DNA of 64,000 bases, taken from the NCBI RefSeq assembly GCF_010233585.1, contig NZ_CP045997.1:5151284-5215283 (forward strand). Reading direction: 5' to 3'. This DNA comes from Spirosoma endbachense (GTDB lineage Bacteria > Bacteroidota > Bacteroidia > Cytophagales > Spirosomataceae). Positions within the stretch are counted from its first letter, which is position 1. Each line of letters begins with the position of its first letter. Below the pieces are notes generated by a model. It did no database searches and had not been told where the DNA came from. It saw only the letters and a list, made by a program, of their open reading frames with translations. The position numbers and the translations under genes are program-made. Below, one piece after another: positions 1 through 7,237 of this stretch.

Positions 1-2
1 GC

Positions 3-68
3 ATTATCCAAACGCGTCCTAATGCACGTGTTCTGGTCGATGAAGCCGCTGGAAGCTTGCTTATTTGA
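3..68 (+). CDS. 3' end of an unidentified gene
   Basis: Frame 3 stays open from the window edge to a TGA at 66-68 and gives 22 residues ending in DEAAGSLLI. A strong hairpin follows 19 bases later, as expected after a gene end. The fragment is too short to name, and one of the other frames is also open here, so the call rests mainly on the terminator position. Confidence 0.35.
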   Translation: MIQTRPNARVLVDEAAGSLLI

Positions 69-86
69 AACTGTTGACCCAGACCG

Positions 87-139
87 AGTAGCAGTGTCCT
101 GATTCTTCTGAAAGCCATTGAAATCAGGACACTGCTACT
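87..139. terminator. Intrinsic terminator hairpin, probably bidirectional
   Basis: Two perfectly complementary 18-base arms (87-104 and 122-139, starting AGTAGCAGTG) are separated by 17 bases. The hairpin lies between a plus-strand gene end and the minus-strand amidohydrolase stop, so it can serve both. Confidence 0.7.
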
Positions 140-153
140 GAATCTGGACTGAA

Positions 154-1515
154 CTACTTCAGCTTGAGCACACCCAGTAAAGCGTCTGTACCAATCTGAA
201 CACCCCAGGGTATGCCCGCCAGATCGACCATGTAATTCCCATTATGGTTGGCGAATGGGGTTTGTTTGCCTTCTTTTCTGGCGGCTATAACCTTGTCTAG
301 TGGGGCTGTTCCGACGAATATAAAATCATAAACAGATTTCTTATTGTCCAGAACAAGATGATGGAAATCTTCTGACCCCATGGCTGTGGGTAAACCAGCC
401 GAAATCAGACTCCCCTTCTTTACTACTTTTTCCAGCGTCGCATTCACTTTCCTGACGAGCGCTGAATCATTAACGACTGGAAACGAATAGCCCTTTTTCT
501 TCATGATTGGATAAAGACCCATTGGCAGCCCATTGCTGACGGCTATACCGCTATCAATTCGGCTGACACCATCGTACAGCATTTTTCGGGTTTCGGGTTT
601 AAGCCATCTAAAGTTTATTTTCACCAGTGCCGAAGCCGGTATTACGTTATTGTCCTGACCAGCCTGAACGGAGCCAACGGTAAGCACCGCCGGTGTTTGC
701 GGATCATTGCTACGGCTAATTATCGTCTGATATTGCAGGATGGCCTCGCTGGCCATAATGATCGGGTCCTTAGTTGTTTGTGGGGCAGAGCCATGTCCAC
801 CAATACCCCGAAATGTAACGTCGAGCTGATCGGTGCCTGCCATCCGGGTGCCCGGAAGATTCATGACCATACCGGTTGGAAATGGGCCTGTGTGCATGGC
901 TAACAGATAGTCGGGCAGGGGTACATTTTTGATAAAAACGGGGTCTTCCCTCATGGCTCTGGCGCCCATTATTGGTTCTTCGGCCGGTTGAGCGACCAGT
1001 ACCAGGGTTCCTTTCCAATCCTGCTGGAGCGTTTTCATGAGTTTTGCGATGCCCAACAGCCAGGTAATGTGCGCATCGTGTCCACAGGCGTGCATCGTTG
1101 GCACCTCATTTCCATCCGGCAGTTTTACGGTTGCGGTGCTGGCATAGGGTAGCTCCGTTGTTTCTTTAACCGGTAGCGCATCCATATCGGCTCGAAACAT
1201 AACCGTTGGCCCATCGCCATTTTTCAGAATGCCAACAACACCCGTTTTGCCAACCCCTGAATAGACCTCATAGCCTAAGCTTTTAAGCTCTTCGCTGACA
1301 ATATCGGCCGTTCTGGTTTCCATAAAGCCCAGTTCCGGATGGGTGTGGAGGTCTTTATACATGGACACCAGCCGGGCAGAGTCGGTATAGGCTAGCTGAC
1401 GTACTTTGACAAGGAGCGCATCGGACGGTTGAGCAGTAGATCTTAATCCGAAAAGAACACAACAGATAATAAGACAATACCTGACCTGCGGAGAGAGGAA
1501 ATATAGATTCGCCAT
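154..1515 (-). CDS. Secreted M20-family amidohydrolase (hippurate/IAA-amino-acid hydrolase type)
   Basis: This is a metal-dependent amidohydrolase or peptidase of the M20D type, which cleaves N-acyl amino acids. Metal-ligand motifs are visible: HACGHDAH at residues 142-149, PAEEP at 177-181, and a late MGSEDFHH. A hydrophobic stretch at residues 12-24 followed by STAQ looks like a signal peptide, so the enzyme is probably periplasmic. The ATG at 1515 is preferred because it places the signal peptide at the N-terminus; an upstream in-frame start at 1551 adds only 12 residues. The gene is apparently monocistronic, and its substrate cannot be told from sequence. Confidence 0.9.
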   Translation of the reverse strand: MANLYFLSPQVRYCLIICCVLFGLRSTAQPSDALLVKVRQLAYTDSARLVSMYKDLHTHPELGFMETRTADIVSEELKSLGYEVYSGVGKTGVVGILKNGDGPTVMFRADMDALPVKETTELPYASTATVKLPDGNEVPTMHACGHDAHITWLLGIAKLMKTLQQDWKGTLVLVAQPAEEPIMGARAMREDPVFIKNVPLPDYLLAMHTGPFPTGMVMNLPGTRMAGTDQLDVTFRGIGGHGSAPQTTKDPIIMASEAILQYQTIISRSNDPQTPAVLTVGSVQAGQDNNVIPASALVKINFRWLKPETRKMLYDGVSRIDSGIAVSNGLPMGLYPIMKKKGYSFPVVNDSALVRKVNATLEKVVKKGSLISAGLPTAMGSEDFHHLVLDNKKSVYDFIFVGTAPLDKVIAARKEGKQTPFANHNGNYMVDLAGIPWGVQIGTDALLGVLKLK

Positions 1516-1823
1516 GAACAACAAAATTGAATTATAAGCTAATGTAATCAAATGGCCGACCGATCCAGTGTATTTTGCTGTGAAACTTAATTGATATTAT
1601 ATTTTGTGTAATTGCTTATTTGTAAAATAATATTTTAGTGATAATTTGAAATTTATCATACCGGAACTTTCCAGAAAGCCCTGAGTACTTAAAGCTGATG
1701 AGACAATTGGCTGGCTTTACATCTGATTGAGCCGATAAATGATCGATCCTGTACCGTTCAGGAAGGGCTTATTTATCCTTATTTATTGTCGTTCTTGAGC
1801 ATACGTTGTATGTTCAGCAATCG

Positions 1824-3158
1824 ATGACAACCGTAAACCGAATGTTTCAACAATATACGTCCACTACGTCCCGCCGTACTGAAGTCCTTGCCGGTATTTC
1901 AACCTTTCTGGCAACGATGTACATCATCGTTGTTAACCCGTCAATTTTGAGTCAGGCTGGTTTGCCATTCAGTGGTGTATTGACGGCAACGGTTTTGTTG
2001 TCCTTCTTTTGCAGTCTGATGATGGGGCTCTATGCCCGCAATCCAATTGTGGTTGCACCGGGCATGGGGTTAAATGCTTTTTTTACATTCACGGCCGTTA
2101 AAGGAATGGGCATTCGGCCTGAAGTGGCACTGGGAGCCGTGTTTTGGGCCGGTATTTTGTTTTTGCTGTTATCGGTGCTGAATGTGCGTTCGGCCATTGT
2201 CCGTATCATTCCACTGCCTATTCGTTACGCTGTTTCTGCCGGAATCGGTCTGTTTATTACGCTGATCGGCCTCGAGAATGCCCGATTTATTGTCGCCAAT
2301 CCGGCAACACTGGTCAGTGCTGCTCACCTGACCGATCCTATCCTATTGACCTTTGTTTTTGGCTTGCTGTTAACCAGTATTCTGGTTGTGCGCGATGTGC
2401 CAGGAGCGATCATTATCGGGATTATTCTGACCACATTGGCTGCCTGGCCCATTGGTCGGTATTGGGGCGATGCATCGGCTATTAACGTTGGCCAGAAAAC
2501 GCTGGTCAATAGTCAGGGCATATGGGCCGCGCCCGATTTCTCATTAATTGGTAAGCTGGATCTGACCAACTCGCTGACATGGGCGCTATGGCCCGTGATT
2601 TTTGCCTTTGCCTTTACCGATCTGTTCGACAGTCTCTCTACGTTTGTAGGCGTTGCTGAAGCAGGTGGTTTGCAGGACGCCGATGGCCAGCCCAGGAATC
2701 TGAATCGTTCATTGCTGACCGATGCCGTTTCAACAACGCTGGCAGGCTTGCTGGGGACTAGTCCTGGTACCGCCTATATTGAATCGGCGGTCGGCATTGC
2801 GCAGGGTGGGCGTACAGGCCTTACCGCTATCGTTGCGGGCTGTTGCTTTCTGCCTTTTCTGTTTCTGTCGCCGTTGTTATCGATTATTCCGTCCATTGCA
2901 ACGGCTCCCGCTCTGGTATTGGTTGGGGCTTTCATGATGAAGCCCGTTACACGAATCAACTGGGGCCAATTAGACGATGCACTGCCTGCTTTTCTGGCAC
3001 TCGTGCTGATTCCGTTCAGCTATTCGATTACTCAGGGCCTAATCTGGGGATTTCTGTCGTGGACAGTCATTAAAGTGGCAGTCGGGAAGAGTCGGGAGAT
3101 ACCCATTGGCCTGTGGATAGTCGATGTGTTTTGTGTGTTAGCCTTATTCTCGGCATAA
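1824..3158 (+). CDS. NCS2/AzgA-type purine permease
   Basis: This is a membrane permease for hypoxanthine, guanine or adenine, of the AzgA branch of the NCS2 (nucleobase:cation symporter 2) family. Evidence is a polytopic protein of about 445 residues with the family blocks APGMGLNAFF in the first third and GTSPGTAYIESAVGIA followed by GGRTGLTA after the middle. The start is uncertain: ATG at 1824 or 1842, with a TTG at 1806 also in frame. Family members usually begin close to the RTEVLAG block, which slightly favours 1842. I see no purine riboswitch upstream. A strong hairpin follows three bases after the stop. Confidence 0.9.
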   Translation: MTTVNRMFQQYTSTTSRRTEVLAGISTFLATMYIIVVNPSILSQAGLPFSGVLTATVLLSFFCSLMMGLYARNPIVVAPGMGLNAFFTFTAVKGMGIRPEVALGAVFWAGILFLLLSVLNVRSAIVRIIPLPIRYAVSAGIGLFITLIGLENARFIVANPATLVSAAHLTDPILLTFVFGLLLTSILVVRDVPGAIIIGIILTTLAAWPIGRYWGDASAINVGQKTLVNSQGIWAAPDFSLIGKLDLTNSLTWALWPVIFAFAFTDLFDSLSTFVGVAEAGGLQDADGQPRNLNRSLLTDAVSTTLAGLLGTSPGTAYIESAVGIAQGGRTGLTAIVAGCCFLPFLFLSPLLSIIPSIATAPALVLVGAFMMKPVTRINWGQLDDALPAFLALVLIPFSYSITQGLIWGFLSWTVIKVAVGKSREIPIGLWIVDVFCVLALFSA

Positions 3159-3160
3159 TA

Positions 3161-3206
3161 AATACAAAACGGCCCGACTGAAATTTCAATCGGGCCGTTT
3201 TGTATT
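3161..3206. terminator. Bidirectional terminator between convergent genes
   Basis: Perfect 17-base arms (3161-3177 and 3190-3206, AATACAAAACGGCCCGA and its complement) have a 12-base loop. They sit between the permease stop and the bacilliredoxin stop. A/T tracts on both sides suit termination in both directions. Confidence 0.85.
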
Positions 3207-3218
3207 TATCTTAATTAC

Positions 3219-3650
3219 TTATGCGTTGGCTGGCGTACAAAACTCTTCCAGTGCCATTTCGAGGTGTTGGGAAATCATTTGCGCCGAACGCCCTTCGATA
3301 TGGTGCCGCTCGATGAAATGTACCAGATCGCCATCTTTAAAAATACCGATGGCTGGCGATGATGGTGGATAAGGAAGTAGGTACTCCCGCATCTTGGCCG
3401 TAGCTTCCAGATCGCCACCGGCAAATACCGTCACCATTTTGTCGGGCTTAACAGCACTGGCCGTTAAGGCTGCCTTTACGCCCGGACGGGCCGCACCCGC
3501 AGCGCAACCACAAACCGAATTGACAACGACAAGCATCGTGCCTTCAGCATTTTCCATCGTGTTCACCACGTCGTCGGCGGTGGTCAGTTCCTGAAACCCG
3601 ACGCTCGTCAGGTCTTCCCGCATCGGGACAAGCAAATGAGGAGGATACAT
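3219..3650 (-). CDS. BrxA/BrxB family bacilliredoxin
   Basis: A thioredoxin-like protein of 143 residues from the former UPF0403 family. The CGC motif at residues 47-49 (NSVCGCAAG) is the hallmark of bacilliredoxins, which in Firmicutes remove bacillithiol from oxidised protein thiols; many Bacteroidota also make bacillithiol. It is the last gene of the minus-strand run that begins with sufS, 99 bases after the sufT-like gene. The position fits protection of Fe-S assembly thiols, which is an inference. Confidence 0.9.
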   Translation of the reverse strand: MYPPHLLVPMREDLTSVGFQELTTADDVVNTMENAEGTMLVVVNSVCGCAAGAARPGVKAALTASAVKPDKMVTVFAGGDLEATAKMREYLLPYPPSSPAIGIFKDGDLVHFIERHHIEGRSAQMISQHLEMALEEFCTPANA

Positions 3651-3749
3651 AATTAGTTTACAGTTTTTACAGTTATTAATGATCCGCCGTAGCGGTTTGC
3701 AGGTATGTCACTGGCAGGTTAAAGACCCGTTAGCGACCAACTGCTATGT

Positions 3750-4061
3750 TTACATAAATCCTAATTCAAGTTTGGCTACTTCCGACATCAGTTCGGTGGA
3801 GTAGGGGGGATCGAACGTTAGCTCAACGCTTACGTCGTTAACTCCATCAATAGCTCGCACCTTCTCTTCGATCTCCGCCGGAATTGACCCTGCTGATGGG
3901 CAGGACGGTGAGGTCAGCGTCATCAAAATATAGACGTTATTGACCGGGAATATTTTAATGTCGTAAATCAGCCCCAGCTCGTACACATCCACCGGAATTT
4001 CGGGATCATATACGCCTTTTAGCGCTAGTACGACTTGTTCTTTTAGTTCTTCGTCTGTCAT
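3750..4061 (-). CDS. sufT: SufT-like MIP18/DUF59 Fe-S assembly factor
   Basis: A 103-residue single-domain DUF59 (MIP18) protein. It has the family pattern DPEIPVDVYELGLIYDI at residues 20-36 and a conserved cysteine, C54, in TSPSCPSAG. Such proteins help mature Fe-S proteins when encoded with suf genes. The gene lies 39 bases downstream of sufE on the same strand. The symbol is assigned by family and neighbourhood. Confidence 0.88.
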   Translation of the reverse strand: MTDEELKEQVVLALKGVYDPEIPVDVYELGLIYDIKIFPVNNVYILMTLTSPSCPSAGSIPAEIEEKVRAIDGVNDVSVELTFDPPYSTELMSEVAKLELGFM

Positions 4062-4100
4062 TGCAAAGAGACGTTAATGCGTAAATAGTTAGACGTTATG

Positions 4101-4538
4101 TTAGTCTGCCTGAGCGACCTGGCTGGTGTAAGCGCGGCCGTAGGCTTTCATACGTTCAATCATTGAGGCCAATCCGCCCGCCCGAAGTGAGGTAATCAGG
4201 TTACCCATACCAACTCGTGGGATGAAATACAGATCAGCTTTGGCAATATCTTCGGGTTTTTCGCCCGACAGCACCCGAATCAGCAAACTAACCAGCCCTT
4301 TTGAAATTTGTGCCGTTCGTTCGCTATCACCGTTGAAGTAGAGTCGGTCGTCTTTAAACTCCGCATCGACCCACACTTTTGACTGACAGCCCATAATACG
4401 GTTTTCGTCCGTTTTACTGGTTTCGGGCATGGGAGGCAGTTTTTTGCCCAGATCTATGATGTATTGCGTCTTGTCGAGCTGATCCTCGAACAAGTCGAAT
4501 TCTTCGATAATTTCGTCCTGTTTCTCGTTAATGGTCAT
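4101..4538 (-). CDS. sufE: SufE cysteine desulfuration protein
   Basis: SufE accepts persulfide sulfur from SufS and passes it to the scaffold. The protein has about 145 residues with the acceptor cysteine C51 in the conserved GCQSKVW block, and LISLLRVLSGE-like and LRAGGL segments typical of the family. The ATG at 4538 is preferred over an in-frame TTG at 4544. It lies two bases after the stop that the upstream toxin frame would use if its frameshift were repaired, so the two genes were probably translationally coupled. Confidence 0.93.
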   Translation of the reverse strand: MTINEKQDEIIEEFDLFEDQLDKTQYIIDLGKKLPPMPETSKTDENRIMGCQSKVWVDAEFKDDRLYFNGDSERTAQISKGLVSLLIRVLSGEKPEDIAKADLYFIPRVGMGNLITSLRAGGLASMIERMKAYGRAYTSQVAQAD

Positions 4539-4540
4539 CC

Positions 4541-4835
4541 TCAAAGTTTTCCTAACTGGCTGGCTTGGTGCCTAACGCCAATAATTGTTATCATATCGTG
4601 TAGGTATATATAGCAAGCGATAATTCCCTACTAATATTTCCCTAAGATGACTAAGTTCTTTTTCTGGAACTTTGCGGCCCATTTCCGGAAATGATTCCAG
4701 TAAACTTAGCTTTTTAGTCAGTTCATTCGACCAGTTGTCAACGTAAGCTAGCGGAGAGCGTGAAAGATAATGGAGAACATCACGTAAATCTTCTTTGGCT
4801 TCGTCTGTCCATATTATCGGTGCGCCTGTATCCAT
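4541..4835 (-). pseudogene. ParE/RelE-type toxin, frameshifted near the C-terminus
   Basis: As sequenced, the open frame is 87 residues (4572-4835) and matches the N-terminal part of ParE/RelE toxins: WTDEAKEDL, helix pair, HLREILVGNYRLLY. After NYRLLY it runs into an atypical tail. A second frame continues with IYLHDMITIIGVRH-QASQ, the expected final strand and VRH-type end of the family, and stops at 4541-4543, two bases before sufE. The shift falls in a TATATATA run; one more TA unit would join the frames to about 97 residues. It could be a real contraction, a phase-variable state or an assembly error. The start overlaps the antitoxin by 22 bases. Confidence 0.75.
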
Positions 4836-5005
4836 TCTTTCATTTCCCGCATGACATCCTCATTCTTGTGGCCCTTATTATGACTCATTTCGTCCATCGC
4901 CTTTTCATAGCGTTCGAGTATAATGAGCCGTTCCACTGCCTCATCAAGAGATATTTTCTCCGGTAACTGGCTGAATGATTCAATAATAGCAGCTGTACTG
5001 ATCAT
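4814..5005 (-). CDS. Antitoxin of a ParE/RelE-type module
   Basis: A 63-residue acidic, largely helical protein directly upstream of and overlapping the ParE-like toxin, the classical antitoxin position. It has an ATG start, a MISTAAIIESFSQLP N-terminus and a C-terminal helix ending in MKEWIQAHR. I do not recognise a specific DNA-binding fold, so the role rests on gene pairing. It begins 22 bases after the sufS stop on the same strand, so the module is embedded inside the suf run. Confidence 0.75.
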   Translation of the reverse strand: MISTAAIIESFSQLPEKISLDEAVERLIILERYEKAMDEMSHNKGHKNEDVMREMKEWIQAHR

Positions 5006-5027
5006 ACGAAAAACAAGTTAGGCATTA

Positions 5028-6266
5028 TCAAAGCATCATTTTCTGCACCCGATGCAAACCCTGCACAAGCCGATCAACCTCTTCTCTGGTGTTATAAACC
5101 GCAAATGACGCCCGCGTAGTTCCTGCTATTCCGAAACGTTGCATCAGCGGTTGGGTGCAGTGATGACCCGTCCGGACAGCTATACCCTGCTGATCCAGAA
5201 TGACGCCCGTATCCTGATGATGAATACCATCGAGCACAAACGAAATGACACCGATTTTGTGCTTTGCCTGACCGATAATGCGTAGACCGTTCAGCTCGCT
5301 CAATTGTTCTGTAGCGTACTGAAGCAGGTCGTTTTCGTGGGCGGCAATGTTTTCTTTACCTAAGCCAGCCATATATTCCAGCGCCGTTTTAACCGCGATC
5401 ACATCGGCAATATTGGGTGTACCAGCCTCGAATTTATACGGCAGGTCGTTATAGGTCGTTTTGGCAAACGTGACTTCCTTGATCATCTCGCCCCCGCCCC
5501 GGTAAGGCGGCATGGCGTCGAGAATATCTTTTTTACCATACAGGACACCCATACCTGTTGGGCCATATAATTTATGGGCAGAAAGAACATAAAAATCAGC
5601 GTCCAGCGCCTGTACATCCAGCTCAAGGTGCGAGCTTGCCTGTGCCCCATCGATCAGGACAACCGCTCCAACAGCGTGCGCTTTATCAATGATGGTCTTG
5701 ACCGGATTGATCGTTCCGAGCGAATTCGAGACGTGAACGCAGGAAACAAATTTTGTTTTCTCCGACAAAAGCTTTTCGTACTCGTCGATCAGCAATTCGC
5801 CATTGTCATCAACGGGGATAACTTTAAGAACGCACCCCTTTTCTTCGCACAGCATTTGCCAGGGAACAATGTTGGAATGGTGTTCCATGGTCGAGATAAT
5901 GATCTCATCGCCCTCTTTCAAAAACCGACGGCCATACGTCTGAGCAACCAGGTTAATTCCGTCAGTAGTGCCGTAGGTAAAGATGATTTCCTGCCAGTGT
6001 TTTGCATTCAAAAACGCCTGGACAGCCCGGCGAGATGCTTCAAATGCCGCTGTTGCCTGCTCGGCCAGGTGGTGAATACCCCGGTGAATGTTAGCGTTGT
6101 AGCCTTCATAATAGCGGGTTAAGGCATGAATGACTGGAAGCGGCTTTTGATTCGTAGCTGCATTGTCGAAATAGACCAATGGACGCCCGTTTACTTCCTG
6201 ATCAAGTATGGGGAAGTCCTGACGAATTTTTTGTATATCGAGGGTACTTTCTAAAGCCGACTGCAT
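5028..6266 (-). CDS. sufS: SufS group II cysteine desulfurase
   Basis: A pyridoxal-phosphate enzyme that takes sulfur from cysteine and hands it to SufE. The PLP lysine is K232 in SAHKLYGPTG and the catalytic cysteine is C370 in RTGHHCTQP; the family aspartate block LIDGAQA is at 204-210. At 412 residues it is full length. It is the first gene of the minus-strand run that continues through the TA module, sufE, sufT and bacilliredoxin. No sufBCD genes are in the window. Confidence 0.96.
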   Translation of the reverse strand: MQSALESTLDIQKIRQDFPILDQEVNGRPLVYFDNAATNQKPLPVIHALTRYYEGYNANIHRGIHHLAEQATAAFEASRRAVQAFLNAKHWQEIIFTYGTTDGINLVAQTYGRRFLKEGDEIIISTMEHHSNIVPWQMLCEEKGCVLKVIPVDDNGELLIDEYEKLLSEKTKFVSCVHVSNSLGTINPVKTIIDKAHAVGAVVLIDGAQASSHLELDVQALDADFYVLSAHKLYGPTGMGVLYGKKDILDAMPPYRGGGEMIKEVTFAKTTYNDLPYKFEAGTPNIADVIAVKTALEYMAGLGKENIAAHENDLLQYATEQLSELNGLRIIGQAKHKIGVISFVLDGIHHQDTGVILDQQGIAVRTGHHCTQPLMQRFGIAGTTRASFAVYNTREEVDRLVQGLHRVQKMML

Positions 6267-6651
6267 GGGGTATTCGCGATAAAAGAAATAAGTTAATCAA
6301 AACTCCGACCGAAAAGTCATACTTAAAACGCAAAGTGAGGGTGATTAGGTTCGGGTGAAATCCCTGAGAATTGGATTAGCGGATGAAGTGAAATGCGCTC
6401 TTCCAGATTAAAAGTTCCGTTTTGGATTATCTCTAAAAAAGGGTTAAGGGGCTTTATAATCAACTTATTATATTGGCTTTGTTGCTGTAATAAAGCCAAC
6501 TATTGCTAGATGGAATTCGGATAAGAGGCTTTAGAAATGACAAAATCCCAATGAGATCTTTAGTGACTCTCAATGGGATTTTGACCAGAATGGCGATTGG
6601 AATTATAGAGTCAAGCTGCTGAAAGACGATAAGATAACATGACGCCCTGGC
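6267..6651. other. Intergenic region upstream of sufS
   Basis: No convincing gene or riboswitch. It must contain the promoter of the suf run, but I cannot place it with confidence. A terminator hairpin lies at 6542-6582. Confidence 0.5.
6542..6582. terminator. Terminator hairpin after the DUF4870 gene
   Basis: Arms AAAATCCCAATGAGA (6542-6556) and its perfect complement (6568-6582) have an 11-base loop. The hairpin is downstream of the minus-strand DUF4870 gene and ends in T-rich sequence. Confidence 0.75.
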
Positions 6652-7041
6652 TTATTTAATAAACCGAATGGTCAGTGGATACCGGTAATATTCGCCGTTA
6701 TTCGCTTTAACAGCGGCAATAACGGTGAAAACAAGCCACACGACTCCCACTACCCAAATAAGAAACACACCAATTAAAATGAGCATCAATAGAAACGATA
6801 AACAGGCCGCAATTGCTATTGTGATGTTGAAGTTTACCGCTTCTTTGCCATGAAAGTCCACAAATGCAGACTTTTCTTTCTGAATCTGCCAGATGACTAA
6901 CGGGAGCACAATACTACCAATCAGCACAAATGAGCCGGGTAGGGCGCTTAAGTGAGTGAACATCGCCCACATACGAGCATCAGACTCGCTAAGGGGTACG
7001 GGAGCGGGTGATAAAGGCGGAGTTGATGGCTGATTCTCCAT
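6652..7041 (-). CDS. DUF4870 (Tic20-like) membrane protein
   Basis: A 129-residue protein with a proline-rich N-terminus and the DUF4870 pattern: MWAMFTHLSALPG, a first membrane segment around residues 38-53, the loop FVDFHGKEAVNFN, and two further membrane segments ending in YRYPLTIRFIK. Function unknown. It stands alone, with a DnaA-box-like 13-mer (AACGTTATCCACA, 7096-7108) about 55 bases upstream of its start. Confidence 0.85.
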   Translation of the reverse strand: MENQPSTPPLSPAPVPLSESDARMWAMFTHLSALPGSFVLIGSIVLPLVIWQIQKEKSAFVDFHGKEAVNFNITIAIAACLSFLLMLILIGVFLIWVVGVVWLVFTVIAAVKANNGEYYRYPLTIRFIK

Positions 7042-7170
7042 GATGCAAGGGGTTCGTTTAGAGGTAGTAATTTGGTGTAAATTTTTGTTTTACACAACGT
7101 TATCCACAAAAAACACGCAGTAAATACTCCAACTTCTCAGACTTATCAGGTACAGAAAAACATCCCGAAA

Positions 7171-7207
7171 CAAGAAGTCCCGGTTTTGCTAAAACCGGGA
7201 CTTCTTG
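7171..7207. terminator. Terminator hairpin after pyruvate carboxylase
   Basis: Perfect 17-base arms (7171-7187 and 7191-7207) around a 3-base loop, starting CAAGAAGTCCCGG. It lies about 30 bases beyond the minus-strand pyc stop. Confidence 0.8.
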
Positions 7208-7237
7208 ATACTGACCACTGGTTTCAGGAGTTTGCCA

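Noticed and set aside
1552..1823. Purine riboswitch before the NCS2 permease
   Set aside because: The three-stem purine aptamer core and its conserved loop sequences are not visible.
5574..6122. 182-codon plus-strand frame over sufS
   Set aside because: Overlaps the whole central sufS domain; no recognisable domain.
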